Source: Protonemura montana
Lineage: Eukaryota; Arthropoda; Insecta; Plecoptera; Nemouridae
Direction: 5' to 3'
Length of the DNA: 64,000 nt
Assembly (NCBI GenBank): GCA_947568835.1
Contig: OX387605.1
Location: 19,720,418-19,784,417, forward strand
Made by a program: the position numbers and the translations under genes. Within the stretch, counting starts at the first letter, position 1, and each line of letters begins with the position of its first letter. Of this stretch, positions 13,346 to 26,541 are shown piece after piece. The notes under the pieces are model-generated. The model was given only the letters and a program-made list of their open reading frames with translations, was not told the origin of the DNA and ran no database searches.

Positions 13346-16300
13346 AGCCTGCTTTTTGATTGATTTCTTAGTGCGTGTCTTACGTTATAACCTAAAGCTT
13401 ACTTTTTAACCTCAAAGGAACATTGGCTCTTGTGAATTTTCTCTCCATAAGTCATCAACCATGCTAATATCATGTATTGTATAAGCTTAAAATCGTTTTT
13501 TTTTCTTCAAAATTCGCTTTAAATTGAAACGACGCTTTTCATGACGCTAAGACACAAAAATGTCTTGCGCCAACCTAGAATTAGATTAAACATAACAGAA
13601 CGGACCGCTAAAAACTTAGAGTCACGCATTTTTAATAAGCTACCAGACAACTCAAGTCACAGAGTGGAAAAGATCAATTGTTAAAGAAATGACGAAAAAA
13701 TTCCTTGTAAAACATGGATTTCATACCATAGATGAATTTAGCGTATGTAAAAGATTTCAAATGTAATTATTGTGATATGACTGTAGTAATAATATGGTAT
13801 TGTAATAAGTGTGTGAGTTGTTGACTTTTTTCATGTTCATTGTTTTCCTTAAACATTACGAGTGTTCTGTAAACAGAAATGACAAATAAAAACATTGAAT
13901 TTAATTTAATTGGATGTCAAAAAGTGTTCCTAATGATGGTTACCAAATGACTACTTTACAGACAAAAATTGAGGACCCAACTAGATGGAGTTACCGTCGT
14001 TTCGAGTGTTAAGAAATTTAATTTCGTTATTTTTCGCATATTATATGCATTTAAGACTGGCTTACTGTAAATGTATCGTTATTAGTAAACCTAACCTCAA
14101 CAGTTATTGATAAATATGTATCGAGAAATTGAGTCATAATTATTTAATTTTAGATGTTTTTTATAAAGGACGGCCGCGAGCGCCACGTCTTGCCACGTCT
14201 TGCCGACTCGTTTGCTCAGCAAAACGATGAAAGTCACCGCTGGCTCTCTAACTATACCTACAAACTCAATTGTAGTTTGTTTAGATTATGACTGATAATC
14301 AAATCATTATTAAATTATTATTAAAAATCACTGTTAAATTATTATCAAATTTTATTACGTATTAGTGAAAGCACATCTGATTCTGAAATCGAGAAAAGTT
14401 TTTTTAGTGAGTGCTAAAGTTATTAATACGAACACGAGTCATAAGCAGAAATTACAGGGTTATTACCTTGTTTTCCAATCAAGCGAATACAGGTCAGTGA
14501 ATGTACAGATCGCTGGTCTAAGTGGCAAAAACCGAGGGCAGACGCAAATACCGTTAATTACGAACGATATGAATACAAAGTGCGCACAGTTTGCTCGTTT
14601 GGCAAACGTGTTCGTGAGTTGAGGCAATTATTCGGTGTCACCCTCCTCGAATCGCCCGTTCCCCTAGATCACCCGCCAAGCTCTTCCACGCAATCCAAGC
14701 TATTGCAATCGCCCACGCTAATCACTATCCTCTCGCTAATTGTCAGCCTCCAACACTCCTTCAAAGGATTTTTTGATTAAATCGTTTAAACGCTTGTTAG
14801 AGAATTATTATTCACCGTCTCCACTCGAACGTTAAACGTGATAATTGTGTGAAACAAAATTGTCTGCTGCTCACGCGGGCTACTGTGCGCAGTATAAGGT
14901 ATCACTTATAACACAGAGAGGTGTTTGAGAAAGATTCCAAGTTAGTTATATTATCTTTGAGGCTTTAGGGATACAGGGATGACCAGGCTGTAGCCTTGGT
15001 TACCACTTAACACATGCAGAACACTTTAATGGCTTGGTCGCCGCTTCGACTTGTTGAGTGACGAAAATACAGTACGTTACTTGTGGTGTGTCAGAACTCA
15101 GAAGCCAAACTCGTGTCTGGTAACTTAGGTAATTTTCCTTGTGCGTTCTTCGGAGATCGAATAGCAGTCATCATCAGCAGTATTGGACCGTTAGGTTACT
15201 TTATGGGCACGTGCTAGATGCTTTTAGAGACGACAGTGCTTTCTGAAGACGCTGACGTCTTTTTTTGGTGGACAGGATTCTATCTGGTATTTTCGTGTCA
15301 TGAAATGTCTTAAATTCTATAGACATTCATAATGTTACACAGTTAGCTTAAATTGTGCTGGCGTTGCTAAAGAAATGCAACTGCGCTGAAGACATATTTG
15401 AAACGTATGTTAGACATGATATTTTCAGCTAAAAAAATTAGAGACCACTTTTAAAATATGCATAGTGCAAAATATTCACTTTAAAAATGCTGTTCCAAAG
15501 AGTTTTTTATGTTCCCAGTTATCCTCAAGTAGCCAGATTTACATTTTAGTATTGTTTTTCCCCAGTTCTCAAAGTCTTCCCTATTCTTCGAAAACTAGAG
15601 ATAACCGTGAAAAATCCCACAGCTTCGCAGCGTTCAGTCCTAGTTTTCCAACGCCGCGACGTCGTGAGCGTCGCGACGCCGTCGCTTATCGACCGAGCGC
15701 GCAAGGGACGCCCAAGATTTCCGGGTTGACGAGCGAAGACGAGCCGGCATCTCTGCTTTGGTAGAACGAGGAAAACCCACGGTGCATGATGGTGTCTTGG
15801 TTAGAAATTTTTCTTGAAATGCTGCATGGCCAGATGTCAAAACAGTGCGTCGATAAACCCCAATAATCAATCAATGATATCCTTGTAATTATATCATTTT
15901 ATTATGAATTATCTTCTTCGTGACAACACAGAGATGTTACTGGTGTTATTTTGTGACTTTTCTTTCGGAATTTTCCATTTCTTAGCGAAATCGATCCTTG
16001 AAACACCGAGCGAGAATCCCTTGATGTTTTCGCATAATTTACTGCAGGAAATTTCATAAATTTAGAAAGAAAATTGAAAACAGGGAGAAAGATAAAACAG
16101 CAAATAAAAAAATATGCTAATTTCATCTTCTTTGCCTTTGTTTTTCCCCTCTGTTCTCAAGAGAGTGAATTCAAATTGAAAAGAATCATTTATTTCATTT
16201 ATTTTCAATGAGCAGGCTGCGTGGAGGAGACTAATTGTCTGTAGGCAAACATGAATTGTGAAAAAATTAACAAATTAACCAACCAACCATACATTTTATA

Positions 16301-17533
16301 CCTCCAACTATGACGCTTAACTTGCAGAAAGCTAACAGAGATGGCATGTTGCATACTTGAAAAATGTAATAAAACTCAATGGAAACTATCACGATGTTGT
16401 TTTAAAGACAGCAAAAAAAAAACCTACAAATAAAACAAGCACAAGAAGCAAAAACAAATAAACCATTTGAATCCCGAATCACATCTGCTTTGTGTTATTC
16501 CCATTTAACATAACAATTGAAACTAAATCTCGTTTGCGGTCTGCAATTCAATTATTCTAACCTCCCATTCATCAGTTTGCGGTTGAGCTCCTGAATTCGC
16601 GCCTCACCTCCATCTGTACTGTAAATCCCATTTTTTTTTAGATACGGACCATCGAAATCGAAAAGATAACCAAAATCTTTTCACCAAATCTGTTAATTGC
16701 CTGGCGGATGCGGAACGGAAAATCTTGCTAATCAAATCTAAGGCGACAACGAGCGTTAATGAACTACTATCCGCAGTGTACGGCAGTAGCACTCAATCAA
16801 ATGCTTCGCCTCATCTCACGATTGTAATTTGGTAAAAGATTAACCAATTTGCATCTAACTTTACTGAAACAAATTAGTGAACACTCTTTATCTTGGAAAT
16901 TGTAATCAATTTCGGTTTTTTTACTTAAGTTCTGCTAGAACAGATCGAGTATTTCTCGGTTTGATTTGGCATGATATCTAATTTCTTTGATCCAAAATAG
17001 GTTTTATCTTGAATTTTGTTTATACAAAAAAAGAGTGAACTCTTTTTTTAATTGTAAATGCTTGCAAGGGCCAGAGTATTTACTTTTTATAGCAAGTTTA
17101 GTTAAGTGATTATATAGCATTGTTTAATAAAAATATAAAAAAGCATTTCGAAACAATTTGATGACTGCTTGACAGTGATATCATTTAGGAAAAGATTTAA
17201 AAAAAAGGGCTCAAGTAATGAAGTTTGCTTGATTAAAAGTACAATTTATTTCCAGTAAATTTCCATGTCCAGCCTAACTATTTGTCTGAAAATGATCAAG
17301 CATTGTCTAGGACTTCGCTGGAAGCGTCTAAGTGGAGAAGCCAGGTATATTGTTGCTTCTTCTACTGGAGATTGCAGCCAGCAAAGGCGTTGTCCTGTTT
17401 GTCGGTCCTTCTAAGGGACCACCCGGACTTACTGTGACGTGCCCATCGGACGTACTCTCCCGAAGTCCATGGAAGTTACACGGTTTCTTGGAAGAGACAC
17501 ATTCGCGAGGTTTTGTAGTTAAGAAACTTAAAA

Positions 17534-17600
17534 ACTCGCAAAAATTGATGCCCAATCGGGGAATTAGCTCAATTGGTTGAAGCAACACCAATTATTGGAA
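17534..17600 (+). repeat. tRNA-like relic with an A-box, next to a SINE tail fragment
   Basis: GGGGAATTAGCTCAATTGGT (17558-17577) closely resembles the 5' end and A-box of eukaryotic tRNA-Ala. Directly before it, CAAAAATTGATGCCCAATCG resembles the inverted SINE tail seen at 63 kb. No matching B-box, anticodon arm or 3' acceptor strand follows, so it is not a working tRNA gene. Confidence 0.45.
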
Positions 17601-20600
17601 GGTTAGTAAGTGTTCCTATAACAATACCCATTGCAATAATTTGAAATTTAAATCAGATTTAACTAAATTTGCTAGTTCTTGGGTAAATTGAAATGGCATA
17701 TACGTATTCAGACCGTTTTCAAAGTTCACAACTTTGATTAGATATAAAAAGCTGAAACATCCCTTGAAATCGTCTCCAAGACGGTAAACCACTGTAAACC
17801 ATCCCGTGGCATTAATGCATTTGAAACCAAAACAGCATATTTTCCCGAGCATCGCGGTCATGCAACGGGAGCAGACGGTCAAGTGTCCTTTCCACGCATA
17901 CGTGACCGGCAACACAGTTGGCGGTTTAGTACACGCACTGCGTTGTCGCAGTCGCATGGCGTTTAAAAGAGATTCGTTTTGTGAATGGAACCATTTCTCT
18001 CATGGTTTGGGTGGAAGTTGTGAATGGACGTGGTCTTGGAGTGCGAAATAATGATTTTTTTTTGTAAGCTATTTTCGAATGTAACTTCTGTAGACTGCCT
18101 ATTATCTTGTAGAATATCAGCGACAGCAAGAAGATGGAAATCAATCTAGCATTAATTATAAATTCTGAATTCCTCAAAAACGTGATTCTTTTTTACAATT
18201 GAATTCCTGTTGTTTCAATCCCCGAAAGCCATTTCAATAACTTTGTGTTGGCAGAGCAGCCCCGCGTTTTTAGTAAGAAATTAAATATAATATGACAAAT
18301 CGAATTCTAAATATATAATACTGCACTGATGCTATTACTTTTGAGTGTATATATTGTGATTCCATTGGCGTCGAATGCGAAATGCGCTTGATGTAAGCAA
18401 TTTAGTCAATGTTTCGGAACATCAATAGTGACAAAATCACTTATAGTGTAACGCCCCATGTAAAGTGTGTACCTTGCAATGCTAGAATGCAGGCGACAAT
18501 TTGGAAACGTACACACGGAGTGATGAAGCTTGTACGTGACAGGGACACGAGATAGAACACAACGATGGCTATAGCAAATATCTGATTCCATTTCTCACTT
18601 CCAATTCCTTGCCTCCTTTGCTTCTTTTCCTTCCTTTTCTTATAATATATTTACATATTTTATAAAAATCAAATGAACAGTATCTTCATATTGGATATTT
18701 CCGTGTGAATTGTTTGAACTTAAAATTTACTGCAAATATTGAACCGTTCCGTCTGCGAATATTGAGAACTTTCTTTGAAGTAATACAGAGTTACGCGCCT
18801 TCGGCTGATGAGACGCCGATCTGAATTGTGGACTGAAACATTTTTCAATATTTAAACTGACACTTTTTTTCTCTCTCAGAATTGCTTATAAAATTAACCC
18901 CGTCTCTTCCAAAACCTCTCCCTCTCTTTCTCTCTTTCTTGTCCATAGCTATATGTCTTTATAATGTCTTTACCTTTTTAAAGTAAACACAACACAATCA
19001 GAAATATCAAGAGTTTCAAAAGGCGAAATTATACATTTTTAATAAGCTTTAATTATAAATTAACTGAGATCGATATTTGTAACTAATTCATCCTGCGTGC
19101 CCGAAGAAATTACTGCAAATCGTTAGACGATCAAACTTAAATACCAAACAGTAAAGATTCTTTAATATAAACTGATACCGCACATGTGACTTTATCTTGA
19201 TAAGCAGTCGCCCATTTCCTTGTCATGTACTGAACTTAATTGCAGGTGTTTATATATACGCAGGAGTTTTAACACTCATTTGCCTCACAAGGTACTAAAA
19301 TTACAGCCAACCATGACTTTATATACGATCGTAACTTCACAAACAGAGCGAAGACTTGACGTTTAAAAATACCCATAAACAGTCGTTCGTCTACGGCTAA
19401 AACGCGCCATCAAACTCCATGTAATTGAAAATAATTTCTGGAAATTGTCTAAATGTGCCCTCGATAAAGAGTATGGCAGAATAAATTGTGAGTGACATTC
19501 ATTTTCCGTTTATAAACGAGCTGAAATGATGATGGGACGGCGGCGAGCATTGGCTGTGAGGATCGGGGAGGGTGGGTACTGCTATGGCAGCCCATATCGA
19601 CTAGGCGTCGTGCGTCGGCGTCGGTGGCGTCGTCGTCAGGACGAGACGTCGCTCCTCTTCGGCGCCATCAAGGTAACGTGGCAACAGCGCATCACAAGCG
19701 TCCATTTCCTTCCAGAAATGTTCTATGAATTATAACAGTTTTCTTTGTTCGCTGATTTGTTTAACTTTTTTACTCGTTTAAATGTTTCATTTGAATGGCG
19801 TGATGGGTTGTTGACCGTTTCTTCAGTAAGAAGGGGTCTAATTTTCATAAAAAAATTGAGGTTTCTACAAAAATTATAGGTTTTTTCCTTTGTCTTCTTC
19901 TCATTTCCGTAGTTAACTCTTTAGGCTACGGCAAAGGCAAGTCTAGAACATGTCCCAATTATAAAATTTCATTAAAACAATAAAGTCTTTTACTAATACC
20001 TCAAATTTGTTGATGTTACTGGAAACCTCTTTACTTCCCATTCTATTGTCACAAAAAAAAAAGTAAACTCGCAAATATCAGCAACTAAACGCTAGCAAAT
20101 TGTTAAACGAACTATACACGAATCATTAGTGACAAAATGCTTGTTTGACAATAATCGCACACCATATCAGGGATTCGCGGCGCTATAGATTTACACAAGC
20201 AAGCTTTGGAAAAAAAAAACGATAAAACCACAAAAAAAAAACCCAAGGGACACGTCCGTCGCGGCGGCGGGGATCTCTGTTTGTTTTTGGATTGTTTTTC
20301 ACCCCGTCGACCTTGCGTGGTCCAATATCGCGCTAGCCACACAGCAGCGCGAGCGACGGACGGCCGTCACTGTAATATACGAACGTCATCAATCAATAAA
20401 TCAACAGGCTCTGTCACGGCTTTGTCTTCGTTATTTTCAAACTTGCCGGCATCTTGGAGTGTTCCGAACGATTTCAAATGTTTTTTTTTTGAGAAACCAC
20501 GTCACTGGGGTTTCCTGGCTTAATATTTGAGTTGATAATTACGTTTAAGTGCTGTGCATTATGTATAATTGGTGGTTAATCCTCGTGAATCTACTGCGGA

Positions 20601-22211
20601 TTGGTTTAACAGCTTAGAAGCCCAGCTTAAGACATGAGTCTCCAGGTTTAAATACGATACCACGGTCGTATAAATTGGTAAGCCACAGAATAAAAGTGAA
20701 GCTGAAGGATATCAGAGTAATGTAATTGGTAAGAGATGTAAAGAAGGTGTTGAAAATTAATTTTTGCCATTTTGTCCGTAAGATTTGAAATAGTTTCTGC
20801 TGATCTAAGGGGTAAACGACGAAAGAGTGAAAGGGCAAAGGGCAAGCCATCCGCCCAAAATTCGACGATCAGCTCTTTCACCTTATCATAGGTATTTTTA
20901 ATTTTCTCTGAAGATATCTAGAGATAAGCGATGAGATCTACGGTAAATCTGCTAATTGCGTTTATTCAGTAAGTAAATTAATTTAAATCAATCCAATTCT
21001 AGTCTCCTGATTATCTAGTTTTGAAAATACTAACATGTTATCGTCATTCCGATGGGCAGTTTAAAATCTAGAATAGGATATTTGCAAACCAGCCAATTCC
21101 AAAAGATGCAACTAACACACGGGTTAGGGACAGCTTTAATTCACAATTAGAGGTATAAATGGAATTGTTACCGAAAATATTAGTTTCACAAACTATGTCA
21201 TTACTATAAACTGGCTCCATACCAAAAGACAACATTAAATCTTTGTTTAAAAGTTAAAACACAGCATATATCTGCGTCAAAATTCAAGATGGTATCCAGT
21301 GAAAGCTAATGGAACCTCCTCTAACCAACCTACCATATGATAGACTCATTCGAGCAGACCCATCTCGACGTCCTACGTTCTCAACATCCTGACATGATTG
21401 ATGTGCCCCCAGCGAGCCATGACCACGTGACGCGACGTGAAACTTGACTCCTTCGTGATGGCCCTGTGGCACGCATGAAATCGATACGATAATTAAGTGC
21501 CTCCGCTAATGCACCCACATCAAGTAGAATAATAAAAGCGCTCAGTGAGCGAGCTAGCGATCGAGCGACTCATCCTCGGAGCCAGAAACAGCTTTCTCTG
21601 TAGAAGTCGCCGAAGAGGTTGTCGACGAGGTGAGATGGAAGGAGAAGAGCGCCGCGTGGTGGACGAGGGAAATTAGTGTATTTCTCGCTGTATTATCGCG
21701 AAGAATTTAATTTAGAGAGTAATTCGCTAAATCGGATTATGGAAATCATCGGGGTTCGCCGTGTGATTGGGTTAATTGGTAATGAGATAAGATTTTTGGT
21801 AATTGTCGATCCGGAGGAGTCGAATTCGATTTTGGAACTAATTACTGTACCTTTTATTAAATAAATTCCTTAATTTGAGTAACGCTGAAATTCTGAAATT
21901 ATGGCAGACTTGATATGCATACTGAACGATTAAAAAAATAATACTTTACGGTAGAGATATTTTCTGATTTTAAACCAAATCAGGATGATTTCTATTCAGT
22001 TCTGTTCTCAAGAACTTCAGCGCCTCACATGCGGACATTCTTTGCAGGCGTTTAAACCTATTTTAATGACAACTGCATAACACATTGCATCTGGACACAC
22101 TTGATTTTTGTTTTTGTTGTCATCCCTGCGTCACGATGAACAACAGAAAGCCATTTACCGTATTTACAATGAGTCATTGCAACCACTCAAAGAGCACTTG
22201 CCATGGACCCA

Positions 22212-22275
22212 GAGGCTGTAGTCTCGTGGTAGAGATCGGTACATGAGTACAACGTCTAGTGGTACGAACGAATAA
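22212..22275 (+). repeat. Degenerate tRNA-like sequence
   Basis: TAGTCTCGTGGTAGAGATC (from about 22219) resembles a pol III A-box. GGTACGAACGA at 22261, about 42 nt later, resembles a B-box; the spacing fits a tRNA. A full cloverleaf cannot be drawn convincingly, so this is most likely a SINE head or tRNA pseudogene. Confidence 0.3.
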
Positions 22276-25200
22276 CAGTTTCTTATCACTCGCCGGAGAT
22301 GCTACTGATAGCTACATAAGTCATCGAATTCTCATAGATGATTCGCTTTTCTTATCTCTCATGGACCAAATGACACATGTCTTAGGATGTTTCATAAAGT
22401 TAGAAATGAAGGCATAGCTGAGGCCTTCATGAGCTAAGTAAGACTGAAATAGTCATAGCTATGTGGAAATTTTAAAATAGTTGATACTGTAGAATTTGCA
22501 AAGAATTATTGTGCCTCCGTGCAAACAGCTTGATCGGTGACTCAAAAACTAAATTTAGCGTACGTAGGTGCATAATATCGTGGTACTTGAAGTTACAAGT
22601 GCTTGATAAAGTGCGTCGGAAATACTACAATGAATTGGATATGAGTCATATAGTTGCATTGAAATTCAGCAGAACCTTTTAAAATTTCGTGCAGTTATTT
22701 TTTAATTAATAATCTTTAGTTGTCTTTGTTCAAGCCGAGCTCTACTTAAAAAAAAAATATCGCCATGCCAAATTGAATAATGAAGTGGCAGTTAAAAGAT
22801 TTAATATATTCAGGATTTGTAGATGACCACAATTCATGGCCAATAGTGGTAAAGAATAAGTAGGTGTAGGTAGCGTAAATAGGTTCGATTTTATGCATGT
22901 CAAATTAATTAAATACACTTCGAAACAAACATAGAGAGGACAGAAAAATGTGAGAGTGCAAATGATTTAGTGAAGGTTGCATGTAGAAATTTTCCGCAAG
23001 TAATTAGCTATTTGCTTATGCAAACCGATTGCTTCATTAAAGATACCTGTGCAGGTATTGATCGAGATATTGGAGAATATTTCCAGGCGATTAGAAATAT
23101 CTTCTTATTAATTTCATATGTAGTTTCATGGTATATAATTAGGTGGATGTTTCTGAATGTCAATAATACGAATTAGTCAAAGTCACGCCTGCTGTAGCTT
23201 AATATTTCGTTGAGTTTAAACACAAGTATGGAAGCATTACTCACGTTTATAGAAACGATTTTGTCAGTAAGTACAGCAAAATACACGGAAAAAAGTTAAT
23301 AAATATATTAAGTCTTATCTTAATTTAGAATGCTCGAAATGGGTAAAGTATTTTATAATTATGAACCCTACTAGACATCTTTTAACGGGGAGGGTAGAAG
23401 TTTTGAACACAAGTATAAATATCGGATATATACTATTTAGTATTGAAAACTATGTCATATTGAACCACTGTCTGTTACCCAAGACGACACAAGTGGCTTA
23501 CAGAACTTGTAAATATTTGAAAGTATACATATTGGCACTCTCGACAACACCCCCCAATGATAACCGGGCTAGGAACCACAACGGTCACGCAATCCGCACA
23601 CAAAATCCCAAACAATTATACCCTCAGAGCACCCACGGCAATGACCACTGAACGAGTACCTAAAATGTATCTGGTTTTGCTAAGGACGCTGAGCTGCGGC
23701 GACGGTCAGCTCGGAATCTGTGTCGTCCTCCTCCTGGACCACCGGGATTAGGCGTTAAACAAGCTCAATTAGCAAGTCTGTGCGGATAGCCAGCGCGTGT
23801 ACCTTACATAGGGCCCGCTCACTGCTTCATTCAGTCTGCGCGGTTCACGAGAATATCTAAAAAAACTATCAATGAAGTGTTTAAAAAATGCATGGTGTAA
23901 CCATCGTGAGGTGTCGTCTGGTGTACATATGGCACTGTATGGCTTTGGAAGATTTTGGTGTTGAATCTAAGAATTGACTGGCAATTAGATATTTTCGCTA
24001 CGCATATGCTCACGCGTTTCCAACAAATATTCTTGTCTTCATGGTTTGGGAATGTGGAACATTTACAGACTGAATTCAGAAAGACACGTTTTCTTTGAAG
24101 GCCTAACTAAAGTTGTGTTGCAGAATTTCATTCCCAGCATGTCTACGAGTCATGTTCTTCGCTTCGAGTTTTTGGCTATGGTTTTTTATGATCGCGAGGA
24201 AGGGTGTCAAACATTAAATTATTTGTCATTCAAAGGAAATTTTTCAGCGTTATAACGTCGCCTGTTCTCAATGCGTAATTTTTGAACAGATAAAAAAGTA
24301 AATTTAGTTTGTTTCCGTGGAAAATTGAGAATATTGATATCTCATCTATATCGTCGTAGAAATATAAGTAATGCCTAGTTCATTTCACTGTGAGTACAAA
24401 ATTCCAATTATTTAACTCTTAGGCCAATTGAGTCGCGTGCCAAAATGACTTGTCTTGACTATTTGCAACAATTAATATTATTTCTGCATTTTTCTATACT
24501 CAGAATATGTAATGTTTTGTATTGATAACGTTGTAATGTTCCTTAACATGATTACCGATTCAGTAGATTGATCCTTAGACATTTCTCCTCAATAATCTAC
24601 GATAAAAATAACCGGATGTTGAAATAATGTTCAACATTAATCCTATCTCATGGCCATTTCAAATTCATTGCCAAATATATCTTATCTTGTACTGTTATCT
24701 CAAAAAGTGTAAAAATCAGCCAATCAGGGCTCGTTTTCCATCAGAGAGAACATTGATCGCGGTAGAATTGAGTATTTGCAAGAGATTATGTCAACGAAAA
24801 GTAGCTAGGAAGGAAAAGAGGGATATTTATAGCATGTAGCAATGGAGGCATTGTATGTTGACAATAATTATATATTCGAACTTGTATATAATGTACAGAT
24901 CATGAATCCTCCCGTTAAAATAAACAATATACAATTGTGTATGGAGTACTTTTATGTCAATGGAGAATGTGGATTGATAATTATTCACATCTCTTTAACA
25001 ATAATCCACAGAATCAATGCTCGCAACTTGCAAGAGAAATACAAAAGAACGAGAAACGAATTTTACACGAAAAAAAAACGAACAGCACTTTCAAGATTTG
25101 ATCAGAGTCACAATTGAAGTCATTAATTGCATTTGCTTTGTTAACCAAACAAAAATAATTTGATTGCTGATATATTCTACTCCATTGTTTGCAGCATTTT

Positions 25201-26256
25201 TATATCAATTACTGGGCAAGTAAAATATATAAATGAGTCTTCGATTATAGAGTATGGCAGTATTTCCTTTTAATTTGCTACATTTTTTAGTCACGAAACT
25301 ACTCGTTTCGTGTAGCAAAATTAAAATCGACAACAGGTAATTACAAGAAAATGTGACAATATTAACCATTTCAACTGATTCTGAACCGAAATAATTACGT
25401 CACCCAAAAATAGTCTTGAAAAAGTGTCTCGAAAAGTCAACGCCGAGGGCGTATGACCAATCAAGATGGAGATTTTATCGTGAATCGAGCGAATCGAATG
25501 AAAGCGATTCGACCCTGACACGTGAGAAATCGTGAGATTGCTGCATCTGAGAAGCTGCCCGCGTGAGAATGCTTATAATATTTATAAAATGACATTTTTT
25601 TTTACGCGTATTAGTAAAGTGACACATGAATGAAGAGGACAACGTACAGCCTAAAGCTATATTACACATTGCGACGATATTTCCCATCGACAGCGTGGAC
25701 AACTGTATTTATGAATAGGCGCGTGCACACGCATTCTTTTCACGCAGCACAATTTGTGGGCGTGTTGATTGCGTAGACGACGACGACCACGATGTTTCGA
25801 CACGCCACGACATGAGTGTCGAAAGACAGAAACTTAACCGATACCTTTTGCTTATATTCTGCATCCATTTCAGTTCCCAAAATTGTGGTTCGGTCAAAAA
25901 AGTCGATCGGCTTACACACCTAACAACGTTAACAATTTGCAAAAATATTCGCACATCATTCGACGTACGGTATTACAGTGCGAAGAACATGACTTCAAAG
26001 TGAATTAGATTGCTTCTGTCGAAGTCACCAATAAGTCGTATAGACTTTTAGAAAGTTCCTTCAAAAATCACTTTTCAAAACGTTTACAGTTCCATTGCAT
26101 GAGCGAGCCATACATTATACTCGAACACATCACGACACTCCAGCAGACACTTTGCATGTCTTTCTTTCATAGAAGCCATTCCTTTCGCATTCCTAGGCAT
26201 TGTTCACCGCTGGCCACCTCTCGAAACAGCCTAGGACCCAGCACGATGAAGCAGCG

Positions 26257-26262
26257 TTTATT
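26257..26262 (-). terminator. Candidate polyadenylation signal of fork head
   Basis: AATAAA on the minus strand (TTTATT on plus), about 280 nt downstream of the fork head stop codon. It is the nearest canonical hexamer in the expected place. No cDNA evidence is available. Confidence 0.45.
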
Positions 26263-26541
26263 CCAAGTCCCAACCATCAGCCACTAGTCTTGAATGGGAC
26301 ACACGTCACCGTTATCGAAAACTAGCCTGCCGAGTCAACTCGAGTGGGACACCCACCGCGCTTCTCAACACCCACGACGGCGTCCCTTCATCGACGGCAT
26401 CGTCGTCGTCACGAACCCCACAGCGCCGTACGGCGCCGATATAAGACACACATAACACACTTGCTACTGCACCAAACTCTTCTCAAGCCGAATTCTCTCC
26501 CCTGAACGGCTATGACCGATCTAGGCGAGAGGATACTGATG

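Larger units (their letters stand above)
13346..26256. other. Gene-free DNA with scattered short GC-rich islands
   Basis: AT-rich sequence with no supported gene. GC-rich islands occur at about 15640-15770 (with CGCGACG/CGTCGCG hairpin), 17330-17560, 19525-19690, 20250-20370, 21540-21660 and 26330-26460. Such isolated islands flanking a developmental transcription factor may be enhancers or non-coding transcripts. One segment ending at about 19672 has an AAG/GTAACG donor-like edge. Confidence 0.5.

Noticed and set aside
17332-17580. 82-codon frame starting with EKPGILLLLLLEIAA, signal-peptide-like
   Set aside because: It does not start with a clear ATG, and it ends inside the SINE/tRNA-like relic; a small secreted protein is not supported.
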